DNA from: Liopterus haemorrhoidalis
Taxonomy: Eukaryota; Arthropoda; Insecta; Coleoptera; Dytiscidae
Assembly: GCA_963971575.1 (NCBI GenBank)
Contig: OZ020618.1
Location: 45,894,509 to 45,958,508, forward strand
Direction of reading: 5' to 3'
DNA: 64,000 nucleotides
The translations under genes and the position numbers were made by a program. The notes below the pieces were generated by a model. The model saw nothing but the letters and a program-made list of their open reading frames with translations, was not told the origin of the DNA and ran no database searches. Below are positions 56,080 to 64,000 of the stretch, one piece after another. How positions within the stretch are numbered: position 1 is the stretch's first letter; the number at the start of each line of letters is the position of its first letter.

Positions 56080-56640
56080 AAGAACACATGAGTAAAAGTA
56101 TGCACTCTGTGTTCCACCGAACTCACGATCTCGTTCCTCAAGTCTGCTGGTTTGAGATCGGAAACGCAAAGTTTTGTGTTTGCGTATCAGGATGGTGTTA
56201 TAAACACTTTGGCGTACAGGACTCGCATATTCCAAATGGCGTCCACAATTTGTGGGTTGTGCAACCACCATCCTGAAACCATTATGCACATTCTGTCTGC
56301 TTGTCCATCCCGTGCCGCGTCGAGCTACATGTATGACATAATGCTGCTCTTCACGTGCTCTACTACCATCTTTGACATGCCTATGGTACTGACCAAACAA
56401 CGGTTATACCGTAAGTTCCTCCTGACATAGAATCGGTGGTGGAAAATTGCAAGTGCCGCATTTATTGGAATTCCTTCCCACCTCGAGGTTATTGACAGCC
56501 ACTAACCCGGACATAACCCTTCTGGATATCGAGACCAAGCAGATGTTTGTGATCGAATTTTCAAGACCAGCTGAGAAGAATATCTCTCTCAAGGAGGAAG
56601 AAAAGAGGTCTAAATATTTGGATCGAGCTTAGAAAGCTGA
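56080..56640 (+). pseudogene. LINE C-terminus with restriction-like endonuclease
   Basis: Readings in order: SFVFAYQDGVINTLAYRTRI, then CGLCNHHPETIMHILSACPS, giving a CX2CX7HX4C knuckle, then WWKIASAAFIGI. After a frameshift it gives TNPDITLLDIETKQMFVIEF, SRPAEKNISLKEEEKRSKYL. PDIxLLDxxxxxxxxIEFxxPxE is a PD-(D/E)XK-type nuclease core as in R2/R4/Dong-group LINEs, which place a restriction-like endonuclease after a CCHC knuckle. No reverse transcriptase remains. It differs from the APE-type LINEs elsewhere in the window. The clade is not resolved. Confidence 0.65.
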
Positions 56641-56644
56641 ATCT

Positions 56645-57395
56645 AGGGTTTAAAGTTAAGATTATAGTCCTGATAATTGGTGTTTTGGCTGATATTCAAA
56701 AATCACTTTAGGATGGAGGTAGAAATATATAAATCACTCGGAAACGGGAGGTAGAAATTTAAAAAATTCAGATTTCACAATATCACACATATCACAATAA
56801 GCAGAAACTTCATGCGGGCCATTTACAAATTGGTCTCAAGCGGTATCTATAGCAACAAAAATAATCTATCCTCCTGATCTCTTTAATAACAGTGAATTAT
56901 GAATCAGGATATTTTAACTTGTCACAAATTTTTGTTTACTAAAATGTCTTTTAGAAATTTCATGATTTTTTCATTTTCATTCCGTTTTATTTTCCAAAAG
57001 TATCCAAGTGAAATTTATATGTGACTCTGTTTCACGAAGGTAAATAGCAGAATAATACATAAGTAGAATGTGTAGATAAACGAAAATACGTGAAGTTTCA
57101 AGAAAGTTTGAAAGCCAATAATGTAGTACAGCATCCAAGTTGTTTGTCAACGTGTTATACATCGATGTTCCATTTGTATTGATCCTTAAATCGGATACAT
57201 TTATAAAAGTATGATTTTCGAATATATGAACAGTCGCACGACTCCCATAAAAGGATACCTGAATACGGGGTACTATTATTTATAACCAGCAACTGTAATA
57301 CAAAGAAGGGACAAAATGGTGACCAAGGCAGACGATGAACTATGCTTTCTGGCTGAGCGATTTTAATCAAAACCTCACAAGATTTCGACTCCATT
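56645..57395. other. Unassigned DNA
   Basis: Nothing recognised. Confidence 0.5.
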
Positions 57396-57764
57396 TCGAA
57401 ATTTCACAAATTTCATGGTTTTGCAGGTATTTAATAGGTGTAAGAAGTCAACATAATACTGGATGTCTAGGTATATTTATCACATCAAAATCAACAGTTT
57501 TTTTGTTAATCACTTTTATTCGTTATTTGAGAACTAAGAGCTTCCATTTAATTTTTTTAAACAAAATTTAAATAAATTCCAAATAACCAAGCATTTTTTT
57601 CTGGATTTGCTTCGTATTCAAGTCTTCATTAGATTAATAAGAAATATTTTACAGTGTAGAGTGTAATGTAGTATGGTGTGAGTAACTCAGTTCGCAAATA
57701 TTAAAAAAATACACGCACTATCTTAGCTATAAATACAAAAAATTCATAACATTATTAGCCATTA

Positions 57765-58290
57765 TGGTTGATAGGTAATGAGATTCGGACCAGCCAGAAA
57801 ATAAAACAAAATTTATTAACTTCGCTAACGTTTCGATTTAATTTAAATCTTCGTCAGAGCTACAAAGATATATGAAATTAATAACACAGTAAGATTACAT
57901 GTATTAAATATAATAATGTTCAATTCAACTGGCCAAGTAGATAAAACAAGCATTACAAAATTGTCGGAATATAAAATATAACACAAAATAATTATTAAAA
58001 ATTAAAAACCTATCAAATATAAGTTAAAGATTAAAAACAAAGTTAAATTTACAATATCTTCGTTAATTAGTCGCGATATAAAATAACAATTTAAAATTAA
58101 TAAAAAACACATCATATCCTTCGGTCATTGAATTGAACATTATTATATTTTATACATGTAATCTTACTGTGTTATTAGTTCCATATATCTTTGTAGCTCT
58201 AATGAAGATTTAAATTAATAAAAGTTAATAAATTTTGTTTTATTTTCTGACTGGGCCCACTGAATCCCATTACCTATCAAGTATAATACT
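57765..58290. mobile_element. Inverted-repeat element, Penelope-tail-like arms
   Basis: The left arm (57765-57940) and right arm (58130-58290) are inverted copies, about 85 percent identical, around about 190 bases. Both contain AATAAAACAAAATTTATTAA and CACAGTAAGATTACATGTAT. On the minus strand the left arm reads GACGAAGATTTAAATTAAAT CGAAACGTT, the form of a Penelope-like terminal region; see the ribozyme-like note for 57817-57862. Confidence 0.65.
57817..57862 (-). ncRNA. Hammerhead-like motif in inverted arm
   Basis: On the minus strand: stem I TAGCT with AGTTA, core CTGACGA (a correct CTGANGA), stem II GATTT/AAATC with a 5-base loop, then GAAAC. Stem III (ACG...CGA) is incomplete because the expected U before the cleavage site is missing. 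The opposite arm has lost the GAAAC box. Confidence 0.4.
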
Positions 58291-58700
58291 AACTTACGGA
58301 CGTAACTCATCTAATCAAAATTATTAGCCATAATTTAACCATGAACTAAAAAATAATAATAAATTTTTTCAAAAACACAAAAACTGCCATATTTTACAAA
58401 AACACAATTTGTTCAAAAATTCCTCTCGTACGTTTTCGATTCAGATCAATATACATTACCTATAATTTTTTCAGAATTTTTGTTTAACCCTTTTTGGTAA
58501 AAGGGTGCGGGACAAGAACTTTTGCACATTTTTGGCTGCATTCGTGTTAAAAGAGACGAATTTCAACAAACTATCTATCGTTCCGTAATCTACGTATTAA
58601 GAGCTTTCTTTTGATACAACACAATAAAAGATTAAAAAACATTTTTTTTTATCACTGATCTTTTAGTACTTTTAGTACTTTTTACTTAGATCTGTTAGTT

Positions 58701-59060
58701 CTACAAACATCAAATCAAAATTTAAATCATTTGTTAAGTCTTTAACTCTCTCTGAAGTTAATTCTTTATTAAAGTAAAAACTAAAATAACTTAAAAAGTA
58801 ATCATGTAAAATTAGACCACAGTCATATTTTATACCACAATTATTATATTATATTATATATTTTTTCAATCGCCGCATACAGCTGTCCTCGACAACTAAG
58901 CGGTTGTTCAAATATATATTATGTTTAAGTTTAAATATGTTTATAAATGATAAGATTTTTTTGTTATTTACAAAACTGTGTTTTGTTATTTACTGTTTTT
59001 TGTATTTATATATATATTTTTTTCAACATATTGTCAATACTATGTATATGTATAAGGAAG

Positions 59061-59061
<1 letters not shown>
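58701..59061. other. Unassigned AT-rich DNA
   Basis: AT-rich spacer between two family H fragments; no coding recognised. Confidence 0.5.

Positions 59062-59132
<71 letters not shown>
59062..59132. repeat. (TA)n microsatellite
   Basis: About 34 uninterrupted TA units; repetitive IY-rich reading frames over it are artefacts. Confidence 0.97.
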
Positions 59133-59136
<4 letters not shown>

Positions 59137-59139
59137 ATT

Positions 59140-59795
59140 ATATCAACGACACAAAAAAATCGTCATTTATCGAAAAATTTATCTGATCGAAAATTCCCGT
59201 TGAAATATTTCGGACCCCATCAATGTTCTTTACGGAGATTTATTTTTGGTTTTTAGATCAATCCCTTTGGGCGGGGGACAAAAGTTTTTTGAAAAAATCC
59301 AATAAAAAAAATTGATTTTTCAAAAATAAAAAAATGTTTGTTGATCCGCGCATTAAAAGGTTTCATTTGGTAAGCCAAATTTATAAAAAATATTAATTTT
59401 TTTATTAAATACATATTTGATTTTATTTATCCCACACTGTATTTTTTTAAACTGTCTATAGTTTTCCTATATGTGGATCAAGAAGTTGTACAAGTATGCC
59501 AAATATCAACTTTCTGGGCCGGTTTCTGAAAGCTTAGTTAACTATAACCAAACGGTCAGAAATTGGTTGCTATGGTTACTTATGGGATTGTTACATTGTA
59601 ACCGAGTTTAACCAAAAGATTAAACTCGGCTAAGCTCTCAGAAACCGGCCCTTTATGTTCAGCCGTTTGGCTACAATTTCTACTGTACAGATAGACAGAC
59701 AGACAGACGGACAAACAGACAGACAGACAGACATACGCATGAGTGACGTTATAAGGGTTTTTTGGTGGTCATACCTACAAAACCCTAAAAACGTA
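59140..59795 (-). mobile_element. Family H repeat, copy D2, 5' half
   Basis: Matches the 5' half of copies B and C in inverse order: GGACCCCATCAATGTTCTTT, GGGGGACAAAAGTTTTTT, TGCCAAATATCAACTTTCT, a (CAGA)n tract (59693-59735) and GGTCATACCTACAAAACCCT. It begins abruptly next to the TA microsatellite. A 136-bp palindromic insert sits at 59516-59651. Confidence 0.8.
59516..59651. mobile_element. Small palindromic MITE (136 bp)
   Basis: Termini GGGCCGGTTTCTGAAAGCTT AG and the inverse CTAAGCTCTCAGAAACCGGC CC. The insert interrupts the otherwise collinear family H copy D2 just after CAACTTTCT. No target duplication longer than one base is visible. The interior contains inverted TTAACTATAACC and GTAACCGAGTTTAAC-type parts. 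Confidence 0.75.
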
Positions 59796-59799
59796 TATT

Positions 59800-60455
59800 G
59801 AAAGAAAGATTCAGTACTTCATTTAATATTTAGAGCTTTAAGATTTATCCTCTAGTAATAAATTACCCAGAGCGTTATGAGTATAAATGATGTTCATTTT
59901 CTGTTTATTTACATTTCCATTGTTTCTTTAATTTTTTTCCCGTACTAATCCGCTCTGTGATTGCCACGGCGATTTCAGGTGATTTTCTCCACTCCTACAT
60001 AGAATGTACGATCCCGTTCCAGGTCTGCCGGTTCGCTAGTAAGCCATTGTTTTTATTCATACAACAATAATACAAGCGATTTAACACGCCTATCTTATAA
60101 CACGCATATGTACAATTTAAAACACGCAATTTTATAAATCTCTAAATATTATTTGACGTCGACAAATGTTGTTATGTTTCTTCACAGACGTATCTTTTCC
60201 GCACGATATTTTCTTAAATTAATTTGAAATTTTAATTTTTAGTTATGTTAAGATATATATACATGGTATTCAAAGGTAACTAGACAGCATTGCAGACTCG
60301 GTTATTAGCAGAGCTACTATTACGATTAATTGGGCAAACTAGTAGTACTTTTTACGCAGATGACGATGATGAAAACACCAAAACAACAAAACATCAGATT
60401 TTTGAGTTATTTGCAAAAACCTGCAGTCAATATTTTCTTGAATGTAACAGCCTTA
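59800..60455. other. Unassigned DNA
   Basis: A 68-residue frame at 60290-60496 is not recognised. No element ends seen. Confidence 0.5.
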
Positions 60456-60660
60456 ATTTTTACCGACCGCCAACATATATAAGGGAGGTATTGTGATCAT
60501 ACCGATTTTGACATTTCGAGATTTCGATAGATCTCCACGAATTGAGGTCCCTACATAACGTTTTGACTATTTTTAGCATGATGTATGTCGGTCAATCTGT
60601 CTGTCTGTCTGTTGGTCCGTGTATGCGTGCAGAGCAAATTCGGCTACAAGGATTTTTATG
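60456..60660 (+). repeat. Interspersed repeat family G, second copy
   Basis: ACATATATAAGGGAGGTATT GTGATC, GATTTTGACATTTCGAGATT and a CTGTCTGTCTGTCTGT tract (60597-60612), in the same order as 7407-7572. The GTCT tract in place of TG links families G and H in general design, though their sequences differ. Confidence 0.6.
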
Positions 60661-60959
60661 AAACTTCATATTCAAGCTTTTGACATCAATGGCACGAGTT
60701 AATCAACTTTTGGTAAACATCGGTTATCTAGAAATGGGAATTTACTCATGTCGGTTTTCATTTTTGTGAATATTTCACAACAGATATATTTCGAAAAAAT
60801 TTATTTAACAAAATTTGCTATAAAAGCAATAACTAACTACATTTATTTGAGACTTTTTTGATAAAGCAGCATAAATTAAACAAGTACATAGCTCTGTGTA
60901 TATAACACAATTTTGTTCTTTATCGAGATATTTAACAAATTTAACTGCTGTATTATAAA

Positions 60960-63212
60960 AGAGTAACGTCCGTTCTACATTATACTTCTTTCAATACTTT
61001 TTTCAATACTATCCAACTCTCACGTCATTTCAACTTTTGATACTACAGAATATAGTGGGAAAAAAAAAATAAGAGACAGAGATACGGTCCATCTTTATTA
61101 CTTTGTCATACTCTTCACTGCCAACTTAAAAAATTTTAGGTTCAGGTGACAGACAACAGTTTGGTTATAGAACCAATTCTAACCAATTTATAAATATTAT
61201 TTAATTGTGCTTTAGTTTATATTTAATATGTTCTAAATAGTCCAGTAACCTTGTCATGATTATGGGGCAAAAGTTGCATCAAGTGGGGGTAGTTAGTTTC
61301 GTCATTTTTTCTTGTATGGGATATGCCTGAGATGCAAAATCCAAGTTTTCGACCTCGGCAGCCCTCCGGAACACTTTTGAATTTCTCAAAAACTACTAAA
61401 TTTTCGAACATTTTTCGGTTTCTTACCATTATGACCATAAAGGAACACGTTTTTGACAAACATTATTCAATGCATTTTTAAACTAGATTAAATTTGCTAC
61501 AATTTAAGACCAGAATGGGTTCAGTAGCTTCAATAGTTTCTGAGATACAGCTAACTTTCAACTACAATACGAGTGTAACAGTTTTTCGACGAAAAAATCG
61601 ATGTTTTTAAAAAGTTTTTTGCGAATAACTCGAAAAATATGCATTTTATCAAAAAAACTGTAGAGAGCAAAATTGTAGTTTAAAAAAAAAACAAAATCCT
61701 TTTTTTTATTATTTTTCTACGACCAATACGAACCGAGATACGGCATGTAATGGTTAACTTTTTTTCGCCAAATGCATAATTTGAAAGATTCAAAGTCAAA
61801 TAACAGGAAAAATTTGCATTTTTCGAAGAAAACTCATTGAATCTTTTTTAAAGTATTTGATTAGACCTTTCAAACAAAAAAAAAAGTTTCTAGTATAAAA
61901 ATTAAGCGACTTATGATCAAAATAAGGTCGGTACCTACTTTTTTCTACGAAAAAATCAGTGAAAACAACCCCCTATTTACCCCCCTAATTAAAATCGATC
62001 CTCACCCTTCTGTGGTTCTCTTCATATATGTATTTTCAGTACACCCAAGAAGTTTGACCAATTTAAAATGCCTAATTTTAGAAAAATTGGAGTTTAAAGA
62101 AAAAACGATTTTTTGCGATTTCGTATTTTTCACCCTTTTCTTCAAAATATCTCCGAAATTACTGGAGATACGAAAAAAATGATAGAGCACTAAATTGTAG
62201 CTTTTTTAATGACTTAAATTTCCCTGTGCATATATTTTCTGTACAGTGAATATTTGGCGAGATATAGCCGTTTAAAACCTCTATTTACAAGCGAACACCA
62301 CCTTATTCGAGCCCTTCAAACTCACCCCATTTAAAAACTAAGGGATCTTAAGGAATTTAATTTACACAGTCTTATAGCTCTTGAAAAGCCCTACAAAATC
62401 GTTTTTGAAAAAACTTTCTATCACTAAAAATGAAGGAGCTATGTTTAAAAAACCAATAATTTTTTTTTCGAAACATCTACATAACCAGTATTTTCGGCAG
62501 CAATATAAGGTTCTGCAATGTTATTTTATAATTTTTGACAATAAGGGGTAGTTTTCACTTCTAAAAATAAACAGTGCCCATGAGCATGATATAGCATACA
62601 ATTTTCAAGTTTGGAGATTATTTCAAACTTTGAAAAGCTGTATCTCGGAAACTATTAAGACTACCGAGCCCATTTTGGTCTCAAATTGTAGAAAATTTAA
62701 TCTAGTTTAAAAATGCATAGAATGGTGTTTGTCGAAAACATGCTCCTTTATGGTCAAAATGGGCAGAAACCGAAAAGAGTGCGAAAATTTAGCAGTTTTT
62801 GCGAAATTCAAAAGTGTTCCGGAAGGCTGCCGAGGTTGAAAACTTGGATTTTGCATCTCAGGCACAACCCATACAAGAAAAAAAAAAAACGAAACTAACT
62901 ACCCCCACTTGATACAACTTATGATGTACTAGGTTACTGGACTAAAATAAACTGCTAAAAGTTAAGTTGTGGACAAAAACTAAATAGTTGGTAAGTTGGT
63001 ACGACTGAGAAGTATACAATTGTCATCCAAAAATTTGGCCGGAGGTAGTTTTGAAAATAGTGCGGTTTGTAGTGTAGCATCGAAAGTTGGAAGGAAGTAT
63101 TATGTTTCACATTATACTTTTTACGTCAGTACTACGCAAAAAATCTGTAGTGTTACTCAAAAAATCTGTAGTGCTACGCAAAAAAGTATAATATAGAACG
63201 AACTTTACTTAT
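60960..63212. mobile_element. Long-arm inverted-repeat element (2.25 kb)
   Basis: The left arm (60960-61565) and right arm (62615-63212) are inverted copies with indels: outer CGTCCGTTCTACATTATACT pairs with AGTATAATATAGAACGAAC, and the inner ACTAACTACCCCCACTTGAT is shared exactly apart from small changes. A 12-bp direct repeat, CTGTATTATAAA, abuts both ends (60948-60959 and 63213-63224). The interior (61565-62615) has no long frame; it repeats phrases such as GAGATACGGC, GAGATATAGCCG and CTGTATCTCGG, seen every few hundred bases. Short frames in the arms mirror each other and are not genes. Confidence 0.75.
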
Positions 63213-63224
63213 CTGTATTATAAA

Positions 63225-63770
63225 TCAACAATCAGAAGAAATAAAAAAATATGCAGCGGTGAAATCTATATTTGCAAAACAAACCAATTCGGTAGTTGGA
63301 ACCGCTTGTCTCAGATTAAGATCTTCTCTAAATTTAACATAAATTTCGCGGTGTCCTTTGCTTGTTGATTTGTATGCAATTAGTTTGGTTCAGATATAGT
63401 GGCCTCCTGCGACGGACACCGATATTAACATATCCTCATTCGCATCTCGGGCGGTTTGTTCGAGACCCGGCGCTCCGAGAATCCAGTCTCTACTTGCAAC
63501 GTTCCAACGGCCTATATCAATGTTGTCGGTAGGTTTGCGGTTTTAATTAGTAGGTGCACGTCGAGCACTAATTGTAAATTTAATTAAAAACCGTTCTGAC
63601 TCTTATCAGATACAGCTTATACACACAAAGATGTGTGTATCATTTCTATAGCGGGAACATTACTATCGTACGCGTATGAGAAATGCCTATTTAGCACGAC
63701 AACCTTTTTCTCTACCGTATCGGTATTGAGAACCGCGATGCCTCTTTCTTTCTCTATTTTTCTTTCTCTT
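63225..63770. other. Unassigned, GC-richer DNA
   Basis: 63400-63540 is the most GC-rich stretch nearby. A CGGTTTTAATTA / TAATTAAAAACCG inverted pair at 63538-63595 could form a stem. No gene recognised. Confidence 0.4.
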
Positions 63771-63772
63771 TT

Positions 63773-63773
<1 letters not shown>

Positions 63774-63820
<47 letters not shown>
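63774..63820. repeat. (CT)n microsatellite
   Basis: About 23 CT units inside a longer pyrimidine-rich tract (63690-63960) with CTGTCTGTCGGTC parts. Arg/Glu-rich frames on the minus strand are artefacts. Confidence 0.95.
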
Positions 63821-63821
<1 letters not shown>

Positions 63822-64000
63822 ATCATTCTCTCTCCCTTTCTGTCTCTTTTTCTCTCTCTGCCCGTCTGTCGGTCGTCTGTATCGATCTGTCGGTCATCTG
63901 TGTCTGTTTGTCTAAACATCTCTCAATCTCTTATTTATTTTGTTTATTCTTCTTTTTCTTTTGTGCACTTTCTCACAATCTGTCTTTTCTTGGGCACTAT

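Larger units (their letters stand above)
57400..58700 (-). mobile_element. Family H repeat, copy D1, with an insert
   Basis: The 3' terminus (TTCATGGTTTTGCAGGTATT) is at 57410-57430 and interior blocks (CCTCTCGTACGTTTTCGATT, AGGGTGCGGGACAAGAACTT) at 58420-58525 match copy C in order. An inverted-repeat element occupies 57765-58290. The 5' end with the GTCT tract is missing. Confidence 0.65.

Noticed and set aside
58904..59203. Isoleucine/tyrosine-rich protein frames
   Set aside because: They are translations of the (TA)n microsatellite.
63455..63475. TTGTTCGAGACCCGG as a tRNA T arm
   Set aside because: No matching D arm or acceptor stem upstream.
63617..63919. Arg/Glu-rich 100-residue protein
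   Set aside because: Produced by the (CT)n tract read on the minus strand.

Overview
This is AT-rich, gene-poor animal DNA that looks like an insect nuclear genome. The evidence is a dense mix of insect-type mobile elements: several mariner/Tc1 lineages, hAT and PIF/Harbinger derivatives, many 5'-truncated LINE copies, a Penelope-like fragment, and interspersed repeats carrying a (GTCT)n microsatellite. Beetle or true bug is my best guess; no host gene is present to settle it. I found no credible host protein-coding gene, no rRNA, no confident tRNA gene and no CRISPR array. Nearly every recognisable coding stretch is a broken or truncated transposase or reverse transcriptase.

Layout. 1-2466: a mariner (minus) split by a second, opposite mariner. 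3223-5511: a mariner split by a hAT derivative with a perfect 8-bp target duplication. 6471-7246: a TA-flanked MITE. 8630-9826: a LINE 3' end whose 3' UTR is built from tandem-like units. 10923-12997: an interspersed repeat (here called family H) split by a mariner that lost its catalytic core. 13800-14990: LINE fragments. 18443-19841: the best preserved DNA transposon, DD41D-type, with about 100-bp terminal inverted repeats (TIRs). 20760-23060: LINE and mariner fragments. 23854-26062: a deleted mariner, a hAT MITE and a near-perfect long hairpin. 27390-29035: a mariner remnant and a full family H copy.

30222-34530: several LINE tails, a Harbinger-like MITE and a small Stowaway-like element whose TIRs and transposase remnant resemble plant-type mariner elements. 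36020-37650: a CR1/jockey-like LINE. 40290-42175: LINE fragments and a partial family H copy. 43628-44357: a compact Harbinger derivative keeping pieces of both its genes. 46197-49692: a tandem array of about 290-bp units between two inverted arms. 50515-51530: a LINE tail and a Penelope-like GIY-YIG fragment followed by a hammerhead-like motif. 52086-53186: a full family H copy. 54085-56640: a LINE split by a 666-bp Polinton-like element, then a LINE fragment with a restriction-like endonuclease. 57400-59795: family H remnants with inserts. 60960-63212: a 2.25-kb element with about 600-bp inverted arms.

The genes do not form a host pathway. The window is a layered record of transposition. 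Clean nesting gives relative ages: hAT into mariner, mariner into family H, Polinton-like into LINE. The most unusual items are the plant-type Stowaway/mariner derivative, the miniature Polinton-like element, the LINE 3' UTR unit amplified into an array, and the tRNA-like promoter boxes inside family H.
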